Shown here: positions 54,634 to 64,000 of the stretch, in pieces
Position numbering within the stretch: the stretch's first letter is position 1
How the letters are laid out: each line of letters opens with the position of its first letter
Assembly (NCBI GenBank): GCA_022315425.1
Contig: JAIUPT010000019.1
Location: forward strand, 558,001-622,000
Source of the DNA: Pseudevernia furfuracea
Taxonomy: Eukaryota; Ascomycota; Lecanoromycetes; Lecanorales; Parmeliaceae
Reading direction: 5' to 3'
Length of the DNA stretch: 64,000 bases
The notes under the pieces: generated by a model
What the model was told of the DNA's origin: nothing
Seen by the model: the letters and a program-made list of their open reading frames with translations, nothing else
The model's database searches: none
Translations under genes and position numbers: made by a program

Positions 54634-56829
54634 GGTGTGTGGTCTCTCGAGGCAATCGCGGTAATAAAGTGAGGAACCAAGTGGTGCGTGCAAAAAGAAT
54701 ATCAAGGAGCGAAAAGTTAAGGAGCGAAGGACATGTCAGGCAGGAGGAGGAGGTGGCTGGGATGCATGCGCCAAAAAGTGTTGAAAAGTGAAGTGATGAA
54801 ATGCGATATAGATGATTGTGAATCTCAGGTGCTCGGAGTGGACGCGTCGATTTCATAGCAATGCTTACAGTAATTCTTCCAATCAAGCTGCTGTGTTCGA
54901 TTCTATATAAGAAAAAACCATTCATGCAGCATTGACGCGCAATTACCCAACTAATCGCGTGGTTACTCGAGAGTTTGTCTGATGCTACAGGTATCAAAGA
55001 GGGGCGCGCGATGTCTCAACGCCAAGAATTCTTCCACAGCTTCGCACGCTAATTCAAAAGTCGGCCCCCACCCTCCTCAAAGACCCACAACGCTGACGGC
55101 GTACCGTATTTTGTTTGACTTAAGTACAGCTATGGCGACGTTGAGAAGTTCAATCAAACCCACCTATTGTTGCCAAAAGCATTTTTTTTTGAAGGGCGCT
55201 GTTCCAATGCGTTCATGGAGACGTGTCGCCCACAACCAAAGACCTCCACAGAATGGTGGCGACGTTTGTCTATTCAGGATCTCGAGGTACACGAGGGCCT
55301 CTCGTACCTCCATGGACCAACCTTCCTGCATCAGCAGGCAGCTTAATCGCTTGCTCCTCTCAGCTAGATTCTGTTAGTGCGGGCAAAGCGAAGATCCGAT
55401 TCAAGCGATGTGTGTAGATACAGTATGGAGGTTTAGGCAGTCGGTTTCAAGACGTGGGCATAGATCAAGCTTCTCCAAAGAGGCTGCAGGGGTGGCGTCT
55501 CTTCAAGCGCGGAACAGCAATGTGGTAGAAAGAAGAGACGAAGAAAACGATAGGATTAACCGAAAATCAGCAAGCCCCGGAGAATCACTGCAAAAGCTGC
55601 GGGCTAGTAAGAATCATTGGTCTCCAGTTATGACGATCTTCAGGCCCTCGGGTCCATAATTAATACCTTCCCAGAACCAGGGTTGCTAATTGCTTGCATT
55701 TCTCGCACCTGATTTGGTCCTTCAAGAAGCAGCTGGCAGTACCAGAAGGTTCGATAGTTGCGCTTTGACCGATTGATGAAGAAATAGCGGCCCTTGTGCG
55801 AGCATCAGGGTATATGCAAGCCCTACATTGTGACCGTGGATGGAGCTCAGAGGATTTCCTCGCCAGTTGGAACGCTCTTTGAAGCCGGAGTCTTGGAGAC
55901 TGTCAACATCTCGCCTGATGCGAAAAGACGAAGAATGCAACACTAGGCCAACACTGGCAGCGCATCGAAATTGTGAGTGCTTTGTTTTTCTAGCAACATC
56001 GCTATTTTGGTTGGACCAGGTCCTCGTACAGCCTTCGTTTGTAAGCGGACGTGCGAGCGACTCGACTTCTAGTCAAAAAGATGCTGCTCTATCATTGCAT
56101 GAAAATTTGCGGCAGCGGCTTCTACTAGCATCGTTAATTCCTGTCCAAGGCAACCCATGCTCCTCAGGGGCGTTCCAATCTCCACGCTATTTTGGCCATT
56201 ACAGCTCCCAGAAAGCTTAAATAATTCTCCAGGGGCATTGCATCGTTGAGTAATCAGCTTGTTACAGCGTATTAGTCAAGTAATAGGCATTAAATCATCC
56301 CTAGTGCTTGCGATGAAGGTGAACGAGGGCCGATAGTAAAAGGACCCGGGAATGCAGACCGAAACAATGAGTACACAACGGCTTGTGCCTGTGATGTAGG
56401 CATCACCATGCTTTGAGTGAATGACTAGTCCACCAAATTGTATGAGGAGCGAAATGCCTGTTTCGACCTTTCCATGAACCGTGTCGGTATGACCTTAGAG
56501 CGCGATCGACTGTCATGTATGCACTGGCTATACCTGCACCACTCGCCATCAATTCCGGACTTGGCATGGGCTGCGGTCTATTCGCTGGAGGACCTGTTGC
56601 TGGCGTGACACGCGACTGGAGTCAGAGAACATAGAGATCCGCCGATAAGTCGTGGCGATCGAGGTAAGTTTGGGACCCTTCTGTGGAAGCGCCGATGGAC
56701 GGGGATCGATTTGACAGGAGTTTTCGGAACCGCTGACGATGTTCCCATTGAACAGACCCAGACGCCCACCGAGTATGAGTAGGGAGAAGAACAGAAATTG
56801 GCGTAAAAGCTTGAGAGCATGAGTTCGTA
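54634..56829. other. Gene-poor 2.2 kb
   Basis: Only short frames without family features on either strand (for example 54982-55377 plus and 56549-56833 minus). No RNA gene or mobile element recognised. Confidence 0.5.
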
Positions 56830-57759
56830 TCATGATATGCCGTTGGAGTTGCCTTTCTGTATCTTTTCGGCTACCATACGGGTTCCTGAGACGATGAGCT
56901 TATGCTCCTTCTCATGAATTCTTTGCTCCAAATTCTCAATGTTCTCGTCAACGCCTTTGACAAAAGGTATCTCCAGTACCTGTCACCCTGTTAGGAGAAT
57001 ACTTGGTCGCCATAGAATAAAACAAAAGGCGCCGACTCACAAGTATCGGCTCCCCCATGTCTACTTCTGAGATCACGTAGTGAATTAGAATCCCAGTCTT
57101 CTCAATATTCCCCTCAAGCCATGCTGTATGAGCTCGCTCGATAGCTTTAGCCCCGTTGAATTGTCCCTGATCAGTTCAGTCCTGGTTGTACCCGAAAGGG
57201 AGATGGTTCGCGGCTTACTGGCAACGCCGGATGCAAATTGATAATGGGAACGTTGGCCTCCGTAAGGGGGTCCAGAAACGTGTCCGCTAGAATGGACATC
57301 CATCCAGCACAGACCACTAGATGTGGCTTGTCAGCCAGGACAATGGCCGCAAGATCTTTATCGTATTCTGTTCTTGCGTTGTCTGCGTATTTTTCCCTGT
57401 AAGGTATCAAATTGCTTTGAAGGGGATCAGTACACCCTCTGTAGGACCGAAGCAAGACAAGGAATGGCGCGGATCAAAAAAAGATGCGTACTGATAATGC
57501 GTAGGTATTGAAGCTTCCTTCGCTCGAACAAGTCCATACGCCTTTATGCGGTTTGATATTACTCGGACAATGCTGCAATTTTTCAGAGCATCGTTCCTGG
57601 AGTCAATCAATGCTTGCAGATTAGTTCCTATCCGACACATCAGAACGTTGCCACCATATCTTGACTGGACGTCGCGAAGAATTCTAGTTGAGGACGAAAT
57701 AAATACGAACCATTGCCTGATATTAAAACGGTGATTCGGACAGGATTCTGGTTTGCCAT
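56830..57759 (-). CDS. ADE8: Phosphoribosylglycinamide formyltransferase (GAR transformylase)
   Basis: Five exons (57711-57759, 57492-57627, 57219-57414, 57041-57166, 56830-56979) give 218 residues, the usual size. The enzyme moves a formyl group from 10-formyl-tetrahydrofolate to GAR, the third step of purine synthesis, in the cytosol. Visible after splicing: VRITVLISGNGTNLQALID (phosphate-binding start), VISNRIKAYGLVRA, IPTHYHNLIPYREKY, VVCAGWMSILAD, VPIINLHPALPGQFNGAKAIERA with the catalytic His of NLHP, and TGILIHYVISEVDMGEPIL with the catalytic Asp. All four introns (52-83 bases) are GT-AG and keep frame, and each rejoins a conserved motif. The density of introns is high for so short a gene. 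Confidence 0.95.
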
Positions 57760-58070
57760 GATTCTTTGAGATACTACAGAAGATGGAGATCAATGTTCGC
57801 TCAGTAATCAGATTTCGAGAATATCTCTTTTCATTCATACACGTTATATCCGAGAAAGTAATTAAGGTATTGGCAAAAGCGAGAACAATTTTGTGAGAAA
57901 GCAATTTGATAGGGATAAGCGGAATCAGTTCCGCTCAGCCCTACCATGCGCCCCGTCAACGAAAAAACAAGTAAACACTCGCTGTTTAAATCAACAATGC
58001 CATCCACCACCACAGACATCGCCCACCATGATACTCAGAGCATAGCCGCCTCGCCGTATTTACTCTCACC
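57760..58070. promoter_or_regulatory. Shared divergent promoter of ADE8 and the GT8-like gene
   Basis: 311 bases between the two start codons, so both promoters lie here. I found no copy of a known purine-pathway operator that I would call with confidence. Confidence 0.5.
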
Positions 58071-59315
58071 ATGCTTCTCACAAGCAGCCAGATCTCCGTC
58101 GCCATATCCTCCGGCGTAGGCAAGCTCCCCCCCACCCCCACCCCCCACCCCTCATCCCCCAACGACCATGATCTTACCAGCGCTAACACCACCGCAGTCT
58201 TCATCTTCACCACCCTCCTCTTCCTCTCCGGCTACATACTGCAACAGCAAACGGTGCGCTCTTTACAGCTCGCCCTGCACCCCCCGCCCGCGGCCCCGAT
58301 CCCCGTCACGAACCCCGTGCTGCAAAAACATCTCGGCCAACCGCCGGGCCGCGGCGGATTCTACGACAAGTTCCTGGCCAGGAACAGGCCGCGGGGCGGG
58401 TGGGCGAAGGTCGCGTACGTGCAGTTGGTGCGGCGGCACGTGGAAGTGTGCGGGGCGGTGATGGGGATGGGGGAGGTGGAGCGGGGGGAGAGTATGGCGC
58501 AGAGGATCATCATGTATCCGCGGGAGTGGGATCGGGAGGCGGAGAGAGGGGAGGAGGAGGGGGACGGGAGGAGGGAGACGAGTAGGCGGTTGTTGAGGAA
58601 GGCGGCGGGGGAGTATGGGGTTCTGTTGCAAGCTGTTGCGTCGATACCGCCGCTGGCGGAGGGGAGTGCGGTCTTGACGGAAGAGGAGAGGTATCCCCTT
58701 ACGAATTTACTGAGTTTGGTTCATTACAATCGGATTCTCGTCCTACGACCGAGCGGGTTGATACTCGATTCCGCGCCGCTGGATCTGCTATTCACGCTGC
58801 CGATGGAGAAGCCTTTGCTCGGCCTCTCAGCCCCTGAAGACGAGAGCATGCAACCCGTCATACTTCTCCTCGAACCCTCAAAAGAGATATACCTGGACGT
58901 CATCTCCTCCCTCCCCGAAGGCGCCTACCCAGACAGCGAATTCCTCCAGCGCGTTCCCAGCACGCCGGCACCAGCAGATGGCGAGAGTCCAATGACGTTG
59001 CTTGCTCAGACGTCAGGACTGGATGATGTAGATGCACAATTCGATGCCACGGATTTTTTCGACACGACAGCATACGTCCGACTATCGGACCCGGATCTCC
59101 CAGGGCCAGAGTACGACATGCCTAGGCCGAATTACGTGCGAGCGATGCCCAGGTCGAAGCAGGCTAGGAAGGCCTGGGAAGGTGTATATGAGAGGTTCAG
59201 GGAGGCGAGGATGGAAGTCTGCGGATTGGATTTGGAGGCCGTTGAGACGCAGGAACTTGAGTTGCAAGACGTTGTTGCCAGCGAAAATGTTGAGACGCAC
59301 GGGAAGAGAAAGTGA
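58071..59315 (+). CDS. Membrane-anchored glycosyltransferase-like protein (GT8-type)
   Basis: A single exon of 414 residues. A hydrophobic helix at about residues 41-57 (TTAVFIFTTLLFLSGYIL) after a short Pro-rich head predicts a type II Golgi or ER membrane protein. The lumenal part has GRGGFYDKFLARNRPRGGWAKV, AYVQLVRRHVEVCGAVM, SRRLLRKAAGEYGVLL and LVHYNRILVLRPSGLILDSAPLDLLF, which resembles the glycogenin/GT8 segment before and around the metal site; the C-terminal part has DATDFFDTTAYVRLSDPDLPGPEYDMP, typical of a fungal family annotated as GT8-like. The DxD metal motif that GT8 enzymes need is not visible at the expected place (RPSGL instead), so activity is in doubt. GC-rich codon use compared with its neighbours. 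Confidence 0.6.
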   Translation: MLLTSSQISVAISSGVGKLPPTPTPHPSSPNDHDLTSANTTAVFIFTTLLFLSGYILQQQTVRSLQLALHPPPAAPIPVTNPVLQKHLGQPPGRGGFYDKFLARNRPRGGWAKVAYVQLVRRHVEVCGAVMGMGEVERGESMAQRIIMYPREWDREAERGEEEGDGRRETSRRLLRKAAGEYGVLLQAVASIPPLAEGSAVLTEEERYPLTNLLSLVHYNRILVLRPSGLILDSAPLDLLFTLPMEKPLLGLSAPEDESMQPVILLLEPSKEIYLDVISSLPEGAYPDSEFLQRVPSTPAPADGESPMTLLAQTSGLDDVDAQFDATDFFDTTAYVRLSDPDLPGPEYDMPRPNYVRAMPRSKQARKAWEGVYERFREARMEVCGLDLEAVETQELELQDVVASENVETHGKRK

Positions 59316-59779
59316 AAAGTTGGAAAACAAAAGGAGCAAGAAGACGCGGAGGCCAGCGACGCGAGATAAAGCAATACAAGCATGGTTCGTGATTGGAAGG
59401 TATTTCCTTGGGCCATTTTAAAGATGGAGTTTTTGTTGGTTGCCAGATACTCGGGTTTTGGGGTGTTTCTTTTTGCCAAATGAAGTTGCTTTTGCCGGAT
59501 GAATAGGGATTAAGGAAGACGGGAGTTCGTAGGATCTGCCCATGATCAGCCGTGCATATGGATGTGCTTGCTATTGGTGAAGATAAAGTTTTTTTCGACC
59601 AGCAAATGCATAGGGATGCTTTGGATCCCGCATGGGATCCACAGATTGATCTGCAACGCACATACCCTTGGATCATGGATGTCAATGCATGTGCTTATTA
59701 TGTATGTGCCTTTGAACTTCAACCCACCAATCATAAGTGACAGAACTTCCATAATCAAATCTTCCATACTCACAACTAA
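59316..59779. other. Convergent intergenic region
   Basis: About 460 bases between the 3' ends of the GT8-like gene and VMS1. Nothing supportable. Confidence 0.6.
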
Positions 59780-61780
59780 CTACCTTCTTCCAAGCCTCGC
59801 TTCCGCTGCCCTCGCTCTTCTCTCACGCTCTACCATCATCCGCATCTGTGGCGTCATACCTCTACCGTCTTCCTCCCGGCGCTGCTCAGCTGTCTTCTCC
59901 ACAGCCCCTAGCCCTCTTCCAGCCTTTTTCGAGCCGTTGTCGACCACTTCGGCCTCACTCCTCAATCGGTCTTCTTCGGCTTTTCTCCTCTCGAGCTCAG
60001 CTTTGCCAACTTCCGCACGCTCACTTTCTTCCCTCTTGTCAACCTCAGCTTTGGACAAGGGAGCAGGGATGTGAGCTGCATTCCAGCTCCATGTACCCTC
60101 TCCTAGTTCGCTGCGCGCGACCCTGAAGGCGTCTCTAGTCGCTCTATTCCCAGCTAAATCAAAAGCAGGCTTGCCCTCATTATTGACTACCGAAGGATCA
60201 GCTTTCGCTTTTGTCAGCAGCGCTAGCACAACTGCTGGGCTGTTGATCGAGGAAGCTAGATGCAAAGGCGTAGGAGCATGGTAGTTGGCTTGGGTGGAGG
60301 GAGGGTAGAAAATAAAATCAGAGGAGAGCGCATTGGTCTCGAGATAGGAAAGGAGAGCAGGGGCTTTGGAGCGGCGAATCAGAGCTTGCAGCTGCGTAGT
60401 GTGGAGGTTGGCAGCTTCTTCGTCTTTTGTGGGCTTAGCTTTAGCTTGAAGAGTGGGGGCTTTTGCTTGGGACGCAGCGCGGTCAGCATCTGATTGTGCA
60501 GCAGCTGCTGCTACCATAGCGAGAGCAGCTTCGTCGACCTCGCTGACTTTGACGCGAGTGATTTCGACGAATGCACGCATCAATTCGGCTTGTGTAGCAC
60601 GTCTTGTGCTGAACGGGAATGTGCGATTTCTTGGATCGTTTTGCCGTAGAACTTGGTTTTCATAAGGTCCAAATAGTATACGCCGATTTGAGCTGCCAGT
60701 TGCACGAACAAAGATGAGTTGAGAGGCACCAATCAGATCTTTCCATTCTGCTAGGAGCGCACGGATCTCTTGCTCTAAAGCAACTTCATTGTATCGACGT
60801 AAAGAAGAGCCCGCAGAATGAGCAGCTCCTTTAGCGGAGTCGTTGGAAGATTGGGCGCCGCCTTGTTTGCGGCGAGTCGTATAGCGGTGGAAGGTCTTAT
60901 TAGCGATGACGAGCGCTTGACGCAGTTCCGTGCCTGCAGCTTGCTTCCCGAGTTTGGGGGCAAGGGAGACGATCATGCCAGCAAAGTGGCCGCCACCTAT
61001 CATGCAGAGGAAGATTTGCGGACTGGTCATAGTGGAAGGAAGTGGTACACCATTCGAGCCATCGGCAGGCGGAGGCTTTGCGGGGACAGGGCGGAGTTGC
61101 TTTTTGCAAACAACATGAACTGTATCAGGCTGTTCTTGTTCCGAGTTTGTGAATAGGGCTCTATAGATGCCCAGAGAGGTATTGGTGGGAAGTAGAGGGG
61201 TCGAGAACCATATCAGTGGAGGTTTGCCGGAGCCTCTTTTCCGCTTCTTGTGCTTTACATCTTCCTCTTCGCCCGTATGGCCAACCTTAGCTTGCTTCTT
61301 CAGCAATGCACTCAAGGTGCTCTCTTTTGCCCCCTCGCCATCAGCTTCAGACTCGGAGGATTCCGATCCCGACCCAGATATACTTTCATCCAAATCGTCA
61401 ACCAGCTTTTCGAATTCAATCTCTGTGACAGACTCTGCGCCTCTAACCTTCTGCTTCAGATTATAGTTGTGCCAGTCCGATTTGACATGTAGGCGCTGCT
61501 CTTGTACATTTGGAAAGAATGTTCTGCATAGCTGACACGTCGTCGAGAGCTTTGTTTCACCGCCTGGTCTTCCTACATCTTTTTCTGGTGCGTGTTTTTC
61601 GGTTTGCGGGGAGTTATCGACCAGAGGAGGTGTGATAGTAGGATCTTTGAGGTGGAGAGTTACGAGAAGCTCTTGAGGCAGGTCGAAGACTAAATACATG
61701 GTCAGTGTCGATAAGCCGACAGAGACGATCTTCATACCATACATAGGCCTTTTCAGCAGCTTTTCAGCGTTGTTAGACAT
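59780..61780 (-). CDS. VMS1: Vms1/ANKZF1, peptidyl-tRNA hydrolase of ribosome quality control
   Basis: Two exons (61738-61780, 59780-61689) give 650 residues; removing the 48-base intron restores KRPMYVFDLPQELL. Vms1 releases stalled nascent chains from peptidyl-tRNA on 60S subunits and recruits Cdc48, protecting mitochondria from toxic aggregates. Order: a C2H2 zinc finger (CQLCRTFFPNVQEQRLHVKSDWHNYN), an acidic linker, the VLRF1 (release-factor-like) domain with TFHRYTTRRKQGGAQ, where the Gln-containing RRKQGG loop is the catalytic element, and GSSNRRILFGPYENQVLRQ, then an ankyrin part (PTPLHLASSINSPAVVLALL, NNEGKPAFDLAGNRATRDAF), and a C-terminal coiled, basic VCP-interacting motif (RRARAAEARLGRR). 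All key parts are present. Cytosolic, recruited to mitochondria under stress. Confidence 0.95.
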   Translation of the reverse strand: MSNNAEKLLKRPMYGMKIVSVGLSTLTMYLVFDLPQELLVTLHLKDPTITPPLVDNSPQTEKHAPEKDVGRPGGETKLSTTCQLCRTFFPNVQEQRLHVKSDWHNYNLKQKVRGAESVTEIEFEKLVDDLDESISGSGSESSESEADGEGAKESTLSALLKKQAKVGHTGEEEDVKHKKRKRGSGKPPLIWFSTPLLPTNTSLGIYRALFTNSEQEQPDTVHVVCKKQLRPVPAKPPPADGSNGVPLPSTMTSPQIFLCMIGGGHFAGMIVSLAPKLGKQAAGTELRQALVIANKTFHRYTTRRKQGGAQSSNDSAKGAAHSAGSSLRRYNEVALEQEIRALLAEWKDLIGASQLIFVRATGSSNRRILFGPYENQVLRQNDPRNRTFPFSTRRATQAELMRAFVEITRVKVSEVDEAALAMVAAAAAQSDADRAASQAKAPTLQAKAKPTKDEEAANLHTTQLQALIRRSKAPALLSYLETNALSSDFIFYPPSTQANYHAPTPLHLASSINSPAVVLALLTKAKADPSVVNNEGKPAFDLAGNRATRDAFRVARSELGEGTWSWNAAHIPAPLSKAEVDKREESERAEVGKAELERRKAEEDRLRSEAEVVDNGSKKAGRGLGAVEKTAEQRREEDGRGMTPQMRMMVERERRARAAEARLGRR

Positions 61781-62155
61781 TGTGCTTGTACTGAGGAGGG
61801 TGGATTAGAGATGTTGAGTCGTTGACCTTGAATGGGGAAGGCGATTCAAATTCCAAAATGATGTAGTGGTAGCTATAACATAGCTTAATTCCTTGGGTTC
61901 GGCTGCCGCTAGCGCTCTATTGTGTCAGCATTCTGAAGAGTGAGTCACGTCTACAACTATTGAACTAAAAGATACATTCAATCAAGAGGCTGCAGCAGTA
62001 GGATAATGCGGAAGACGTTAGGATTGAAGCTTTGGGATCTTAGTGGTAAGGCAGAACTATCATCATATACTTTTTCATAGTATTACTACCAGTGATCTTC
62101 GCTACAACAGTATCGTGACGGCAATGAAACCAGAACATAGCAATTACCAAGTCTA
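61781..62155. other. Intergenic region
   Basis: About 375 bases: promoter of VMS1 and 3' flank of the BAR-SH3 gene. No further feature. Confidence 0.6.
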
Positions 62156-63877
62156 CTAAAGCTGACAATAATTCGCTGGGAAACTGCCGTGGACTCCATT
62201 AAGCTCCCCTTCCCACCAGTCATCCGTGCTTGCCGTCTTCTTGGTAACCTTTATTCGATCACCTTCCCTGAACACCAAATCACCGTGTCCCTGACCTGCG
62301 AACTCATACAGAGCCGTCACCCAGGTTCCTTGCGCCGAAGGAGTTTTTTTGGGTGGAGGTGGGGGCGGCTTCTTTTTTCCTGCTGCAATCGATGCCAGAG
62401 CCATAGAGGGATTGGATGGTAGCCGATCACGATTAAAGTAGTCCCCGCGAGGACCGGCCGGAGCATGCATAGCTGGATCGCCTGGTGATGGGCTCGTAAC
62501 AGCGGATGAGGTGTAATTCGGTGTGGCTAGGCCCAGCGAGGTTTGTGAAGGAACGGATGATATCCTTGGTCGTGAATTCTCCCTGTATTCCGGCGAAGGT
62601 GGGTCTGATGAAGCACTTATCGCTGGAGATGGGGGCATCAGCGCATTAGACTGGTTACCGCTGGGCCGTCGTTGGGCGGAGATACCATTGCGAATGTTGA
62701 GACCGCTCATTGAGTTATGGTGCTTGTCCTCTATGCGTGACTGACTAGGATGGCGTTGAGAGGATATGCCATTGCGAATATTCAGGCCAGTCACTGAGCC
62801 GTGCGGTTTTTCTTCTATTTTCATCGACATTCGTACAGTCTTTCCGCCGGCAATGGAAGCTATGCTCTCGACTTCTTGTTTGACCGGCCGAAAGTCTACA
62901 TCCCAAGTTTGGATGATTGCATTCGCGGAAGGTGGAGGGTCCGGAAAGCTCTCGCCATCGCAGAAGTCGTGTAAGAGTGTGTAGGACTGGGCAAGAAGAG
63001 AATTCTGTGTCATGATCTGGGCTGCGAGGAGATGAGGGAGAATAGAGAAGGCGGCGGTAACGACAGGCGGAAGACAAGACTTGAGATGATCATCTGCAAC
63101 TTGGTATTCCTGTGACTTAGTTAGCATCATGCGTTCCGGGAATTCGCTCAAAGGCTGAAACTAGAAAGTATGCATGGACTGGGTAAGGACATATTCTAAT
63201 TCCAATTCCGTATAAACCTCAACTTACATCTTTCGCCCTGATCAGCTCCGCCTCCGCTTTCTCGAGAGATGCATTATCGCGATCCGATCTCTTAGTCTTG
63301 CCCCTCCCAGTTTCGACTCGCTTTTGATACTTCTCGAAGTCCAGCTGTAAAAATCAGTGCTGTAGTTGACCGACTGGTGGATGATGGTCCCCACCTTCTT
63401 ATCTCCTCGTTTCCTGATGACTTTCTTCATTGGCTGAATGCATTCTTTCGCTTCCGTTGCAGGTTTGATGATCCGTGTATCGACCATAGCCACCTCTTCA
63501 AGCAGATCTGTCCGGAGCTCATCATAAGACGTGTGAAACTTGATCGTCCTCTCCATTATGTGATGGGGTGTTATCACAGGCTCGGGACCCGCATAGTTCT
63601 CATCGGCCCCAACGATTGGAGAATACATGGTTTGGAAGCCGTGAGCGAGTCGTTGCTGTGTACCCAGTATATCCCTCCAAGAGTCTCTCCAGGATTTGGC
63701 CGCGTCGATGATCTGACAAATAAGTATCAACATTCGCATCTAAGCAAGGACGATACTATAGTGTACCTTGGCAAGCATTTTGTCAGCTTCATCGAAGTCA
63801 TTGAGCAATACAGCGACCTGACTTTCATCCGCACTTCTCGGCAAGAATTTGCCAAATCGCCTTTGCATGCTCTGCAT
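62156..63877 (-). CDS. BAR-SH3 protein of the Rvs167/Hob1 type
   Basis: Four exons (63767-63877, 63395-63712, 63228-63344, 62156-63109) give 499 residues. Rvs167/Hob1-type proteins bend membranes during endocytosis and link them to actin. The BAR domain starts MQSMQRRFGKFLPRSADESQVA and continues with LLNDFDEADKMLAK-IIDAAKSW, PVITPHHIMERTIKFH, IIKPATEAKECIQPMKKVI, LDFEKYQKRVE and EYQVADDHLKSCLPPVV. A disordered linker follows with two copies of a 28-residue unit containing GLNIRNGIS, a polyproline stretch (KKKPPPPPPKK), and a C-terminal SH3 domain (VTALYEFAGQGHGDLVFREGD, DDWWEGELNGVHGSFPANY). Introns 50-118 bases. Length fits the longer, Hob1-like branch. Cortex and endocytic patches. Confidence 0.93.
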
Positions 63878-64000
63878 TTTGGTGGCTTTGAACGTGGCAA
63901 GAGGGACTTGTATTGAACTCCAATAAAATATCTACATCGAAACTTCACAGAGAGGTCGCGTGAGCATGGAATGCCACGAAGAGAAGAGGTGCCGTTGTTG

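Noticed and set aside
58263..58631. Pro/His/Arg-rich minus-strand frame of 122 codons
   Set aside because: Antisense to the GC-rich part of the GT8-like gene.
1..64000. CRISPR arrays, bacterial insertion sequences, integrases, complete retrotransposons
   Set aside because: No regularly spaced repeats, terminal repeats, transposase or reverse-transcriptase motifs were seen; the window is a fungal chromosome.

Overview
This window is nuclear DNA of a filamentous ascomycete (Pezizomycotina). Genes sit on both strands and are interrupted by short GT-AG introns (47 to about 120 bases, often with a CTGAC or CTAAC branch site). The gene content is fungal: Ku70 with a SAP tail, a [2Fe-2S] ferrochelatase, an ApsA/Num1 cortical anchor, Vps17, Isy1, Prp38, Cwc24, Vms1, a Rvs167/Hob1-type BAR-SH3 protein, a DUF3431 protein and Zn2Cys6 and F-box proteins. 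I lean towards Dothideomycetes but cannot fix the class from the sequence.

Layout. 1-1185: start of an MFS transporter (minus) running off the left edge. 2266-8606: a conserved block with a DUF3431 protein, KU70 (minus) and HEM15 (plus) sharing a 300-base promoter, and CWC24 (minus). 8909-9603: a 5'-truncated UNC93-like transporter pseudogene with tryptophan-to-stop changes and a lost splice donor, as expected from RIP-type mutation. 10475-16123: an accessory block with an unrecognised protein (minus), the C-terminal half of a STAND/NLR-type protein without its P-loop (plus), a TA-rich patch, a patatin-like phospholipase (plus) and an unrecognised gene. 16239-28914: a small membrane protein, a gene-poor 3.8 kb, apsA (1,644 residues) and a Mte1/ZGRF1-type protein.

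29319-40842 is a second accessory block. It holds a gene starting with a STAND-type fungal N-terminal domain, several small secreted or membrane proteins (two of them related to each other, one decayed), an F-box/LRR-like protein and weak coding fragments. PRP38 (40974-41684) stands alone, followed by 3.8 kb of gene-poor DNA with tRNA-like B-box/T-tract motifs. 45463-49072 carries a secreted pepsin-type protease and a Zn2Cys6 protein. 50132-63877 is again mostly conserved: ISY1 (first coding exon is only the ATG), VPS17, an unknown proline-rich protein, ADE8 and a GT8-like membrane protein that are divergent, VMS1, and a BAR-SH3 gene.

Functional themes. Three genes belong to the spliceosome and its NTC-linked machinery (CWC24, PRP38, ISY1). 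DNA double-strand break and fork repair is represented by KU70 and the Mte1-like gene, membrane traffic and cortex by VPS17, the BAR-SH3 protein and ApsA, and metabolism by HEM15 and ADE8. These are independent housekeeping genes, not a cluster. The part most likely to hold something new is 10.4-15.2 kb, where a P-loop-less NLR remnant, a patatin and an unassigned protein lie side by side. That mix is typical of fungal heterokaryon-incompatibility or innate-immunity loci, but the functional link is inference.
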